In this document: piece by piece, positions 1 through 8,731 of the stretch | How positions within the stretch are numbered: the first letter of the stretch is position 1 | Layout of the letters: each line of letters begins with the position of its first letter | From: Bacteroidia bacterium | GTDB taxonomy: Bacteria > Bacteroidota > Bacteroidia > J057 > JAIXKT01 | DNA length: 50,250 nucleotides | Assembly: GCA_026932145.1 (NCBI GenBank) | Contig: JAIXKT010000007.1 | Location: 413,168 to 463,417, forward strand | Direction of reading: 5' to 3' | The notes under the pieces: model-generated | The model's database searches: none | What the model was told of the DNA's origin: nothing | What the model saw: the letters and a program-made list of their open reading frames with translations, nothing else | Position numbers and translations under genes: made by a program

Positions 1-3000
1 GTGATATTAAATAATTTAACAATTTTTACACCATTTTTAAACAACCTCTTAGATAACGTAACTTGGTACACCTACACCGTAAACGGCACTCCGGTACTCT
101 TTACAGGAAATACTGATGGTAATTCAACAGTAACCAATACTTTACAGGGATACATCCAAGCAAGGTATGTTCGTTTTCAGCCACAAACGTGGGCAGGAAA
201 CGGAATCGGCTTACGGGTAGAATGTTATACTGCACCACAGTTATCAATCACAAATCCCTATAATGTAGCTGCTGTCGGTAACTATGTTGTTCATGGACAC
301 GCAAATTCTTGTTCAGAAGTGAAAAAAGATACTGTATCTGTATCAAACCCAACCCAGATTCCGATGCATTATCGCAGCCGACAAAATGGAAATTGGACAG
401 ATCTAACAACGTGGCAGGTATATGATTCATTAACAGCCTCTTGGATAAATGCAGAATCTTATGGCCCTTGCGGAGGAGTGCCTTATCCAACTTGTTATAG
501 CTTAACCATACAGGTTAGAGATTCGGTAACCTATAACTTCACTATCCCGCAAGGAATTGATGAAACTACAATTGACCCGCTTAGTGTCCATAATTCAGCT
601 TATGGCGGCGTTATCTTTATTCCCAGCGGAATCACGCTTAGGTTAGTAGATAGCTCTATAACTCCTATCGTTGCAGACATCCAAAATAATGGCCGTTTGG
701 TAATTCAAGGAAATTTCACCCCAATAGGTATTGGGCTTCTGGTAAATAGTGATTCAAGCGCCGTTGCCTACGTTTCAAACAGTAATCAAACGATGTGGAA
801 TGGGCAATACGGTAAATTAGAAGCAAAAGTTGGTGGGCTGAAAACCGTATCTGGAACGGCTACTTTGGTGCGTACCGATGTGAAGTTCTTGAACGCACAC
901 ATTCAGCTACAAAATAGGTCAATCACATTAGATACAAACTGTACCATTACCAATGGTAGTTATCAAGGTTTTTTTGTAACAGATGGCTTAGGGCAAGTTG
1001 TCAAACGTAGAATTGGGGCGGGAGCAACTACCTCATTTGAGTTCCCGGTTGGCCCTGCGGCAAGTAGCTATAACAAAGCGATTTTAGCCAATAGCGGAAC
1101 AATAGATAACTTTGCCGTGCGCGTAGCTCCACAGTTTGAGTATCATAATAATTTCCCCGGTGATGAACTTGCCGATACCTCGTCAGTAAATCGAACTTGG
1201 TTTATTGACGAATCCGTAGCGGGTGGCTCAACTGTTGCATTAGATTTATTCTGGATAACAGCTCATGAAAATGCCAACTTTGATAGAACCCAAAGTACTG
1301 TGGGACACTACCTTAACCTAACTGGCTGGAAACGACTGAATATCGGTTCTAATGCACCTGGTAGCGGCAGCAATCCTGACCCATGGCATCAATTTGCATC
1401 AGGAATAACGTCATTCTCACCATTCTCAGTAGGAAGTTGCGCATTAGTACCGTTAGACTACCGCACCATTGCAGATGGTAACTGGACAGACTTAAATATC
1501 TGGGAAGTTTGGGTACCTACCCTAAGCCAATGGATGCACGCACCTATCGTACCTACAAGATGCGGGTCGGTTTCTTACCCCACCAGCCTCAGCCGAACCG
1601 TTCAAGTAAGGCATAATGTTCTATACAACTACTCAATCCCAATTGGAGTTGACCAAGTTACGATAACTTCAGCAGGCCACTTGACTGTTCCAGCTAACAA
1701 TAACTTGATTTTAGCTGACGGGCCGGGTTCAGACTTTGCCACAGCTTCTAACGGAATTGATATAGATAACCAAGGATATTTTGAAATAACGGGTAGTTTT
1801 ACCCTTCAATCTAACGCTTTGTTGCTAAACGCTGACAGTAGTATTGTTCATTACAATGGAGCTACGCAAACCCTATGGAATGGCAGCTATGGCTATCTAT
1901 ACTTAGATGGGCCGGATAGCAATGCCATGAATATCAAATCTGTATCAGGGCCAAATACCCAAATTAGAAGCGGCATTAAATTTATTAACGGGAAGATGCT
2001 CTTAGGATACTATAACTGTGAATTATTAGAGCGGGCACAGGTTATTACTCCGGGACAAAAAACCGGCTATATGATTGCGACAAGTGCCGGATTCTGTGTC
2101 TGGAACTATAAACAAGGTAGCCATCAAGTAAAAGGATTTCCAATAGGCGGAAATACCTATTCGCCTTGTTGGATTGATTTTGATAGTGTGATAACTGCTG
2201 GAACATTGCTTGGGCAGGTTAGAGAAACTATGCACCCAACACGCTACACCATTAAACGCTATTGGACTATGACACTTGGATCGCTAACTTTTGATACAAA
2301 TGGTTATAGTGCTAAATTCAATTATTCAGAACTCGATTTACCGGTTCAGCCAATCCTTACGCCCAATGATGAAATGATTCAAGTAGTACAAGGAGGTATT
2401 TACAACCCAAGTTATGCTGAACCCGGAGGCTGGCGAATTTCTCCAAACCATATTCCAAATACAATAGACATAAATGCAAATACTGGAACAATGCGGAATA
2501 ATATGTTCTCTGACTTTACATTTATGCCAATTAACCCTCCTCTACCGCTTGATGACATCCGCCTAACTGCTGAATGGCAAGGAGAAGATGCAATATTGGC
2601 TTGGACAATGGACGAACAACCGCGTAGCTCATTGGTTTATGAATTGTTACGTTCTGCTGATATGAATTACTTTGACGAAGTGGAAATGGTTCTTGCCGAA
2701 GATGGAACTACTTATTACCAATATCTTGATAAAAAACCGGAACTAAAAGACAGTAAAACACTTTACTATCAAGTTCGGAGAATTGACTCAGATGGTAATA
2801 CAAAGTATTCCAACACAGCCCAACTTAGCAAACAAACCGATGAAGCCGAGTTTTTAAATATTTATCCAAACCCAATTCATTTTGGTGAAAGATTAAATAT
2901 TGAATATTTCACACAGGTAGAAGGGGAGGTGTTTGTAGAACTCTATGACGCAACCGGTAGATTTGTAGAAAAACGTTCCTACTTTGCAAGTGAGGGGAGA

Positions 3001-3105
3001 AATACAGATTACTATCCAATTGCGCATCTTTCCGCAGGAGCTTACTCTCTGAGATTCAAAACACCAAACAATATCTATAATCGTAAGTTGGTGATTATCA
3101 GATAA
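1..3105 (+). CDS. T9SS-sorted multidomain surface protein, 5' end outside window
   Basis: The frame is open to the left edge, so the true start and signal peptide are probably outside the window; the GTG at base 1 is not good evidence of a start. The first ~80 residues end like an F5/8 type C (discoidin) domain (ARYVRFQP...GIGLRVECY). Two long similar modules follow, opening at about residues 122 and 485 with a shared NGNWTDLTTW / DGNWTDLNIW signature and continuing into beta-rich, adhesin-like sequence. Residues ~850-945 resemble the Ig/FN3-like domain that often precedes a sorting tail. The end (from LNIYPNP, ~residue 953, to the final KLVIIR) is a type A T9SS C-terminal domain, so the protein should be exported across the outer membrane and surface-attached or released. 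Its ligand is unknown. A stem-loop follows the stop codon. Confidence 0.85.
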   Translation: MILNNLTIFTPFLNNLLDNVTWYTYTVNGTPVLFTGNTDGNSTVTNTLQGYIQARYVRFQPQTWAGNGIGLRVECYTAPQLSITNPYNVAAVGNYVVHGHANSCSEVKKDTVSVSNPTQIPMHYRSRQNGNWTDLTTWQVYDSLTASWINAESYGPCGGVPYPTCYSLTIQVRDSVTYNFTIPQGIDETTIDPLSVHNSAYGGVIFIPSGITLRLVDSSITPIVADIQNNGRLVIQGNFTPIGIGLLVNSDSSAVAYVSNSNQTMWNGQYGKLEAKVGGLKTVSGTATLVRTDVKFLNAHIQLQNRSITLDTNCTITNGSYQGFFVTDGLGQVVKRRIGAGATTSFEFPVGPAASSYNKAILANSGTIDNFAVRVAPQFEYHNNFPGDELADTSSVNRTWFIDESVAGGSTVALDLFWITAHENANFDRTQSTVGHYLNLTGWKRLNIGSNAPGSGSNPDPWHQFASGITSFSPFSVGSCALVPLDYRTIADGNWTDLNIWEVWVPTLSQWMHAPIVPTRCGSVSYPTSLSRTVQVRHNVLYNYSIPIGVDQVTITSAGHLTVPANNNLILADGPGSDFATASNGIDIDNQGYFEITGSFTLQSNALLLNADSSIVHYNGATQTLWNGSYGYLYLDGPDSNAMNIKSVSGPNTQIRSGIKFINGKMLLGYYNCELLERAQVITPGQKTGYMIATSAGFCVWNYKQGSHQVKGFPIGGNTYSPCWIDFDSVITAGTLLGQVRETMHPTRYTIKRYWTMTLGSLTFDTNGYSAKFNYSELDLPVQPILTPNDEMIQVVQGGIYNPSYAEPGGWRISPNHIPNTIDINANTGTMRNNMFSDFTFMPINPPLPLDDIRLTAEWQGEDAILAWTMDEQPRSSLVYELLRSADMNYFDEVEMVLAEDGTTYYQYLDKKPELKDSKTLYYQVRRIDSDGNTKYSNTAQLSKQTDEAEFLNIYPNPIHFGERLNIEYFTQVEGEVFVELYDATGRFVEKRSYFASEGRNTDYYPIAHLSAGAYSLRFKTPNNIYNRKLVIIR

Positions 3106-3116
3106 AAACACTAATT

Positions 3117-3167
3117 CTCAATTCAGGATGTGCTTAACGCAAAAAATTAAGCACATCCTAAATTGAG
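3117..3167. terminator. Long stem-loop between convergent genes
   Basis: Two 21-base arms (3117-3137 and 3147-3167) are complementary except for one position and enclose a 9-base loop (CGCAAAAAA). It lies 12 bases after the stop of the upstream plus-strand gene and about 55 bases past the end of the convergent MscS gene. No T tract follows on either strand, so it may be a factor-dependent terminator or an RNA 3'-end stabiliser rather than a classical intrinsic terminator. Confidence 0.6.
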
Positions 3168-3221
3168 GAAGCAGTTACAATCCTCCGAATTACGTAAATA
3201 GCTGCTAAATCCAATAATCAA

Positions 3222-4349
3222 TTAGCTAATATCATCCGCAGATGAGGCAGGCAGTGTGTAAATGGTTCGGGTGGGGTAAGCAAAGGAAATATTATGTTTC
3301 GTTAATATTTCAAAAATACGAAGGTTAATTTCCTCCCGTACTTTTAAATAGGAAAAGAAACTACCATTATTTTCGATAACAGTGTAAACAACTTTAATTT
3401 TTAGACAACTTTCTTCAAAGTCAAACAAACGCACTGCTATTTCCGGTTTTATAGATGGATTTTCTGCTAAAAACTCATTTATTTCTGAAATTGCTAATTG
3501 AAGTGTATCTAATGGAGTTTCGTATTTAATGCCAATACTTTGCTGAATAAATCGGTGTGTTCTTAGTTGAAAATTTTCTACACTTGAATCTACTACTTTT
3601 TTATTTGGAACCGATAATAATGTTCCGTCTATGGTTCTCACTCGCGTAGAACGAATACCAACGTATTCAATAACTCCCTCAAAATCACCTACTTTTACGT
3701 AATCTCCAATTTTGAATGGTTTATCTAAAAAAATGGTTAATGAACCCAGTAGGTTTTCAATGGTTTCTTTTGCGGCCAAGGCTATGGCAATACCTCCAAT
3801 TCCGAATCCGGTAAGAATTGAGCCAACATTTAAACCAAGCCCCCAATTAAGGTATAATAATATCACAAATAAGCTAACAAATGCTTTAGCCAATGTAGCT
3901 GTTAGCTGAACCAATTGTAAATCAGGTAATTCCGCTCCGCCATTTCGGATTTCTAAGTTTTTATAGTACTCAGCAGTCAATCGAATAGCCCGAATAGTTA
4001 GCCAGAGTAATAGCCCTACCAAAACGAATTTGAATATAGCTCTTCCTATTTCTAAAATTTTATGGGCTGCTTCATTGCCAAATTCAGGGGGCATTTTAAG
4101 CTGCAATAGTGCTATGTATAGTATCCCAAACAGCACCAATGCTTCAAAAGGTTTACGAAGATGAAGTAATAAAGCTGTGATAGTTAGGTTATTGCTGGAA
4201 AGCAGGCGTACAATACGTAGCACAACTGCAGCAATCAATGAAGCTACTACAAACCTCAGCAAATATGCTAAAGCAATTAAGCCAACAAAGTATCCATAAT
4301 CTATAATTCGATTTCCCCAATAGACGTTCTGCAGCCAGCTCCAATCCAT
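3222..4349 (-). CDS. MscS-family mechanosensitive ion channel
   Basis: Inner-membrane channel of the small-conductance MscS family, which releases solutes on hypo-osmotic shock. At 375 residues it has several hydrophobic segments in the first ~180. A Gly/Ala-rich pore helix follows (GFGIGGIAIALAAKETIENL, ~residue 180). Next comes the MscS beta domain (FLDKPFKIGDYVKV, FEGVIEYVGIRSTRVRT, LLSVPNKKV) and a cytoplasmic alpha/beta tail ending near residue 360. ATG start. It is the last gene of the minus-strand run, 35 bases after the barrel-protein gene. Size fits a plain MscS/YnaI-like channel without added sensor domains. Confidence 0.93.
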   Translation of the reverse strand: MDWSWLQNVYWGNRIIDYGYFVGLIALAYLLRFVVASLIAAVVLRIVRLLSSNNLTITALLLHLRKPFEALVLFGILYIALLQLKMPPEFGNEAAHKILEIGRAIFKFVLVGLLLWLTIRAIRLTAEYYKNLEIRNGGAELPDLQLVQLTATLAKAFVSLFVILLYLNWGLGLNVGSILTGFGIGGIAIALAAKETIENLLGSLTIFLDKPFKIGDYVKVGDFEGVIEYVGIRSTRVRTIDGTLLSVPNKKVVDSSVENFQLRTHRFIQQSIGIKYETPLDTLQLAISEINEFLAENPSIKPEIAVRLFDFEESCLKIKVVYTVIENNGSFFSYLKVREEINLRIFEILTKHNISFAYPTRTIYTLPASSADDIS

Positions 4350-4384
4350 CGTATTTCAGGATAAAATAAATGAGGTAATTTAGA

Positions 4385-5620
4385 TCAGTCTATTTTCCGT
4401 TTAATAAACCATCTATCCACAAAACTTACACCAAGATAAATTTTCAGGTAATTTTCTTTTAAAAGTTGGTGCTGAGTTGTGCCTCTGGTGCCGAATACCA
4501 ATCCGAGATGTATTCGGGAAAAAGAACGTGGCATAGGAAAGCCGGCTCCTATACTAAAACCGGTGTGTATTAAACGATAATCTCTTAGGTTAAGATAACC
4601 TTGTTCAAAAAACATTCCGGCGCGGTAGTCCACCTTACTAAGGTAGCCGCTATTAGATGTTGGAAACCATTCGCCACCTATACGAACATCCCATTTTTGC
4701 CCCAAATTATCCTGTCGAGATAGATATTTGAATTTTCCCCAATCCTGCCAAGAGACATCTAAACCTAAGCGATATGATTTTCCAGAAAGGCCAAAGCCAA
4801 GACCCAATAGCATCGGAATAGTAATTTTTCCGGAAATTAATGAGACCGTATCCGAAACATAGTAGTTGATTAAGCGGTTTTCAGCCGTCAATTTGCTCGT
4901 TAATTCAGAAATAAGCCCAATAGAATACCGATGCTTATCATTGATGCTATCTTTCCAAAGTACACCAAGCCTTCCCAAAAAACCATTGGCATAAATTCTA
5001 TTTTGAAATTCAACGGCAGCAGAATTAGAAAGAGTTTGTGCCGAAGAGTAATAATAATTTGTCGTTCCAAATAAAAAAGCAAGTTCAGGTCCAATGGATA
5101 AATTCTTAGTCAGGCGGATACCACTTCCCAAGAAAGCTCGATTTAGGCCACCGTCAGCTTGGCGAAATAAGTTATTGGTAAATTGTATGGTATCTAAATA
5201 GCGGGTTTCAACTTGCCTAAAATGGTAGCCTGTAACACTATAGGGTGTAAAACCCATACTTAAACAAAACTTTTTGCGGGTAGGAAATGCAAAAGCTAAG
5301 CTGTTTAGCCCGCCGGAATATTGGGTGATACTTTTGGTATTACTCTGCTGGGAAACCAAACTGAAATAACCAGAAAAATCAAAACAAGTGAGTTGAATTT
5401 CTGAATATGAAGCCGGGTTAGATAGGTTTAAACTGGTAGCATCTGAAAGACCAATACCAACATTAGCCATACCTACTTGACGAATGGATGCTTTGGGATA
5501 TAAATCTCCAATACCATAAGCCGAATAGGGGCTAACCGATGAACCTTGGCTAAATAAGGAATTTATGCCCGCAAAAAAACAAACACAAAATAATAATATG
5601 TACAAAAATCTATTTAGCAT
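4385..5620 (-). CDS. Putative outer-membrane beta-barrel protein
   Basis: A 411-residue protein with a clear signal peptide (hydrophobic LYILLFCVCFFAGINSLFSQ). The body is full of alternating polar/hydrophobic strands with many Tyr, Phe, Gly and Ser, and the end is rich in aromatics (YLGVSFVDRWF). The N-terminal SPYSAYGIGDLYP / LSNPASYSE pattern resembles FadL/PorV-like barrels of Bacteroidota, which carry an N-terminal NPA motif. Its start overlaps the end of coaX by 11 bases, implying translational coupling. A barrel gene after coaX is, from memory, a common arrangement in this phylum. Substrate unknown; the exact barrel family is uncertain. Confidence 0.72.
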   Translation of the reverse strand: MLNRFLYILLFCVCFFAGINSLFSQGSSVSPYSAYGIGDLYPKASIRQVGMANVGIGLSDATSLNLSNPASYSEIQLTCFDFSGYFSLVSQQSNTKSITQYSGGLNSLAFAFPTRKKFCLSMGFTPYSVTGYHFRQVETRYLDTIQFTNNLFRQADGGLNRAFLGSGIRLTKNLSIGPELAFLFGTTNYYYSSAQTLSNSAAVEFQNRIYANGFLGRLGVLWKDSINDKHRYSIGLISELTSKLTAENRLINYYVSDTVSLISGKITIPMLLGLGFGLSGKSYRLGLDVSWQDWGKFKYLSRQDNLGQKWDVRIGGEWFPTSNSGYLSKVDYRAGMFFEQGYLNLRDYRLIHTGFSIGAGFPMPRSFSRIHLGLVFGTRGTTQHQLLKENYLKIYLGVSFVDRWFIKRKID

Positions 5621-6365
5621 TCAATTGATAATCAATAATTTTATTAGATCCGGTTAAAACTAAGTTTTGGCTCACAAAGGTTACACCTTTCAACTGTTTT
5701 TCAAAGTGTATTGTGTCGCCTCCGGTTAAACAGAACTTTAAATTTGGGTATAAATCTTGATAACGTTCATAAAATCCATTTATTTCATGGATAATTCCGA
5801 AAAGAATACCGCTAAGCATACATTTTTCGGTAGTATTACCAATAAAATTGGGAAATTCGGCAGGGATATTTAAAAAAGGTAACTTGGCGGTATAGTCGTG
5901 CAGTGCGCGTAAACGCATCATCAATCCGGGAGAAATACTTCCTCCGTGATAGTTTCCTGCTGAATCAACAAAGTCTAAGGTAATACAAGTACCCAAACCG
6001 GCTATTAAAACATTTTGTTCCGAAAAAATTTCCTGCCCAGCTGCTGCAAGTGCTATTCTATCCGCCCCAAGTGTCTCTATAGAAGCATATAAAGACGAAA
6101 AAGGCAATGGCATATTCGGGCTAATCCAGATAATATCTTTACCTTGAAAATAATATAATAAAAAATCTAAAATTGGCTCTTGATTCCGAACGCTACATAC
6201 TCCAACTGTGTCTATAAAATAGCTATTAACCCATTGCTCAAAAGTACCTGAAATAGCCCTAACATCATCTTGATAATTAAATACTACCGAAGATAATAAC
6301 TGTTGGTTAAAAAAAACACCCGCTTTTAGTCGGCTATTCCCCGCGTCTAATATTAATTTGTTCAT
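5610..6365 (-). CDS. coaX: Type III pantothenate kinase
   Basis: Cytosolic ASKHA-fold kinase that phosphorylates pantothenate, the first step of CoA synthesis. At 251 residues it matches the family length. Visible motifs are the N-terminal phosphate loop (LILDAGNSRLKAG), the GADRIALAAAG motif, the GLGTCITLDFVD phosphate/metal segment and GGSISPGLMMRLRALHDYT. No type I or II PanK features are seen. The ATG overlaps the birA stop in an ATGA junction (6362-6365), and the 3' end overlaps the barrel gene by 11 bases. CoaX and BirA occur next to each other, and sometimes fused, in several phyla. Confidence 0.95.
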   Translation of the reverse strand: MNKLILDAGNSRLKAGVFFNQQLLSSVVFNYQDDVRAISGTFEQWVNSYFIDTVGVCSVRNQEPILDFLLYYFQGKDIIWISPNMPLPFSSLYASIETLGADRIALAAAGQEIFSEQNVLIAGLGTCITLDFVDSAGNYHGGSISPGLMMRLRALHDYTAKLPFLNIPAEFPNFIGNTTEKCMLSGILFGIIHEINGFYERYQDLYPNLKFCLTGGDTIHFEKQLKGVTFVSQNLVLTGSNKIIDYQLNAK

Positions 6366-7126
6366 AAAATGAACTCAACTTCTTTAAAATCAAAATATTC
6401 TACAGTGTTCTGAATCTGGATTGCTAATTTTCCACTGGAATGAACCCCAATAATAAAACCCTCAAATATACCTGATTTATTTTGAAATAACCTTTTTTCT
6501 TGAAAACCTAACAAATAGGATAGGTATTCTCGATCTAACCAACTGGTATTTTGCTGTAAAATATCATACCACTTTTCTATATTTTGAAAAAGTACTGGCA
6601 AAATAGTACTTCGGTCAAACTCCTGATTCAGTTCTAAAAAGAGAGAAGTTGGCGAATAAGAAGCTGTAACCTCAAATTTCTTTTGATTGACATTTATACC
6701 GATACCAAAAACAGAGGCTAAAATAGTATTTCCCGAAAATTGATTTTCAATCAAAATTCCGGCTATCTTTTTGTTATTCAATAAAATGTCATTAGGCCAT
6801 TTGATGCAGGATATTCCATTTGGAACAAATTGTTGAACAGTTTGCAAAACGGCTAATGCAGCTACTTTGGTTAGCTGAAAAATACGGCCAACGGGCAGAA
6901 AGGTAGGATACAATAAAACAGAAAGCAATATATTTTGGCCGGAATCTGAATACCAAGTGTTATTACGCTGGCCTTTTCCTTTGGTCTGATAATCTGCAGC
7001 AAAGCAAGTTCCGTTTACCGGAGACGTAGGTAAGGCCGCCCACGCCCTGTCATTGGTAGAGTCTGTTTCCGGAAAATAAACAAAAGACTGCCCTACGTAG
7101 CGGGTGTTGATTGTAGGTAAAATCAC
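6362..7126 (-). CDS. birA: Biotin--[acetyl-CoA-carboxylase] ligase
   Basis: Attaches biotin to the carrier protein of biotin-dependent carboxylases through biotinyl-5'-AMP. Motifs: STNDRAW, the adenylate-binding KGKGQRNNTWYS loop, and KWPNDILLNNKKIAGILIE with the key Lys. There is no N-terminal winged helix, so this is a monofunctional ligase rather than a BirA repressor. Start choice: the longest frame begins with TTG at 7147, 25 bases inside fur. A GTG at 7126 instead forms a GTGA overlap with the fur stop, the same architecture as the birA-coaX ATGA junction, and gives 254 residues. I prefer the GTG. No obvious Shine-Dalgarno sequence is present. Confidence 0.93.
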   Translation of the reverse strand: MILPTINTRYVGQSFVYFPETDSTNDRAWAALPTSPVNGTCFAADYQTKGKGQRNNTWYSDSGQNILLSVLLYPTFLPVGRIFQLTKVAALAVLQTVQQFVPNGISCIKWPNDILLNNKKIAGILIENQFSGNTILASVFGIGINVNQKKFEVTASYSPTSLFLELNQEFDRSTILPVLFQNIEKWYDILQQNTSWLDREYLSYLLGFQEKRLFQNKSGIFEGFIIGVHSSGKLAIQIQNTVEYFDFKEVEFIL

Positions 7127-7566
7127 GAGATTTGAGATTCGGAACAATCTTTACAAATACCTTCTACCAAGAAATTAACTTTTGATATAATATAGCAAGG
7201 AGGGATCTGGATTTGGGGAATAATTGTTTCTTCGATACAAAAGGTCTGCTTACATTGATTGCAAGCAAAATGAATATGGTGATCTTGGTGGTTACCGGCG
7301 AGGCAATTCCCTTCTCCACAAAGAGCATATTTTGGTGAGCCGGCAGAATCCGGTATCTTATGTAAAATTCCGGCATCAATGAATGAAATAAGCGTTCTAT
7401 AAATAGTAACTCTATCAAAGTGTGCTCCTAAAATTGTTTCTAAGCATTGGTGAGACAATGCATGACTTGACTCCAAAAAAGAACGTAAAACAGATAATCG
7501 AGTAGCTGTCTGCCGAAAATTGTATTGTTTTAATAACTTACCTGCTTGCTCATTTAGGTTATCCAT
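7123..7566 (-). CDS. Fur-family metal/peroxide-responsive transcriptional regulator
   Basis: DNA-binding repressor of the Fur/Zur/PerR superfamily, 147 residues. The N-terminal winged helix (about residues 10-85) contains RQTATRLSVLRSFLES and DRVTIYRTLISFIDAGILHK. The dimerisation domain has the metal-rich HHIHFACNQCKQTF stretch and a second CKDC pair. These two CxxC pairs are the structural zinc site. The sequence does not decide between iron, zinc and peroxide sensing. ATG start, 10 bases downstream of the TlpA-like gene; the stop overlaps the birA GTG. Its place among cofactor genes suggests cotranscription, but no Fur box was recognised here. Confidence 0.92.
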   Translation of the reverse strand: MDNLNEQAGKLLKQYNFRQTATRLSVLRSFLESSHALSHQCLETILGAHFDRVTIYRTLISFIDAGILHKIPDSAGSPKYALCGEGNCLAGNHQDHHIHFACNQCKQTFCIEETIIPQIQIPPCYIISKVNFLVEGICKDCSESQIS

Positions 7567-7576
7567 TGCAAAAGAA

Positions 7577-8086
7577 TCATTTAGAACCTATTAGCTCTTT
7601 TACTTTCTCATAGAGTTTAACTTCATCACCGGGAACGTAAGAGGCGTGTTGCCAAACTACTTTTTGATTTCCGTCAAGCAAAAAAGTATGGGGAACCATA
7701 TTTACGTTAAGTGCTCGCTTAAAGTCATTATTTTCATCTAAGTAAACTTCATATTCCCAACCTTTTCCGCGTACAAAAGGAGCTACTTTACTGGAGTTAC
7801 GAACATCATCAATAGAAATAGCGATGAGTTTTACGCCGGTTTCTGCCTGCCAATCAGCATATTGCTCATGAATAGTTACTAATTCTTGTAAGCAGGGCTT
7901 ACACCATGTAGCCCAAAAACTGATGATGATAGGTTTCCCTTTATTTGAAAATGTATTTGAATTTACGGTTTTTCCGTCCAAATCTTTTAGTTTAACGGAT
8001 GGTAATTCAAAGTTTTTAGCAGGCACTTGCCCCCAAAGTGGTGCAGAAATGACTAATAAAAAGGCAAATATTAGGAATGATTTCAT
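7577..8086 (-). CDS. TlpA-like periplasmic thiol-disulfide oxidoreductase
   Basis: A secreted thioredoxin-fold protein of 169 residues. Signal peptide residues 1-19 (FLIFAFLLVISAPLWGQ), then an AhpC/TSA-Redoxin type domain with the catalytic WATWCKPC motif near residue 60. The conserved cis-Pro context appears as MVPHTFLLD. It probably reduces or exchanges disulfides in periplasmic proteins, as TlpA/ResA proteins do for cytochrome c maturation or envelope maintenance. ATG start. It lies 48 bases after the acetyltransferase gene and 10 bases before fur, inside the minus-strand run. Confidence 0.9.
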   Translation of the reverse strand: MKSFLIFAFLLVISAPLWGQVPAKNFELPSVKLKDLDGKTVNSNTFSNKGKPIIISFWATWCKPCLQELVTIHEQYADWQAETGVKLIAISIDDVRNSSKVAPFVRGKGWEYEVYLDENNDFKRALNVNMVPHTFLLDGNQKVVWQHASYVPGDEVKLYEKVKELIGSK

Positions 8087-8134
8087 CTTATTTTATGTCA
8101 GTAAGTTGTTTTGCAACAAATTTCAAGCCAGTTT

Positions 8135-8707
8135 TTATTTCAGGGATACCTGATTTCCCTCTAAGATATACACTTGGCCGGATTCAGGGCAAACTGCTAA
8201 GTTTTCTTCGTCAAAGTGGAGGGTATGTCCGTATTGGCTAACCCAGCCGCGTTGGCGACCCGGATTCCCGATAATTAAAGCATAAGAGGGTACAGATTTC
8301 GTTACGACCGAACCGGCTCCAATCATAGCATACATACCAATGGTTATACCGCATATAATTGTCGCATTTGCACCAATACTGGCACCTTTACATATTTTGG
8401 TCTTAACAAAATGCTCTCTTCGAGGAATAGCGGAGCGCGGTATCTTAATGTTTGTAAAAACGCAAGAAGGCCCCAGAAAAACATCATCTTCGCACTCTAT
8501 ACCGGTGTAAATAGAAACATTATTTTGAATCTTTACATTATTTCCGATACGTACATACGGAGAAATTACTACATTCTGGCCAATATTACAATGATGACCC
8601 ACCTCGCTATTTTGCATTATATGGGAAAAATGCCAAATCTTGGTGTTTTCACCGATGATGCAAGGCTCATCTACAACGGCAGTTGGGTGAATAAATGGAG
8701 CACTCAT
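8135..8707 (-). CDS. WbpD/WlbB-like sugar N-acetyltransferase (left-handed beta helix)
   Basis: A 190-residue hexapeptide-repeat transferase. The body is a run of [LIV]-G-x4 repeats (IIGENTKIWHFSHI, VGHHCNIGQNVVISPYVRIG, KIQNNVSIYTGIECEDDVF) followed by the family's FTNIKIPRS and IGANATIICGITIG segments. Such enzymes acetylate the 3-amino group of UDP-2-acetamido-3-amino-2,3-dideoxy-glucuronate to give UDP-GlcNAc(3NAc)A, a precursor of surface polysaccharide. The upstream neighbours are the matching aminotransferase and nucleotide-sugar dehydrogenase, which supports this role. ATG start; 24 bases after the aminotransferase gene. Confidence 0.9.
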   Translation of the reverse strand: MSAPFIHPTAVVDEPCIIGENTKIWHFSHIMQNSEVGHHCNIGQNVVISPYVRIGNNVKIQNNVSIYTGIECEDDVFLGPSCVFTNIKIPRSAIPRREHFVKTKICKGASIGANATIICGITIGMYAMIGAGSVVTKSVPSYALIIGNPGRQRGWVSQYGHTLHFDEENLAVCPESGQVYILEGNQVSLK

Positions 8708-8731
8708 TGATGTTAAATTAGATAATTAAAG

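Noticed and set aside
8411-8710. Plus-strand frame opposite the acetyltransferase gene.
   Set aside because: It is a shadow of the hexapeptide-repeat gene, with no start signal and no similarity to known proteins.
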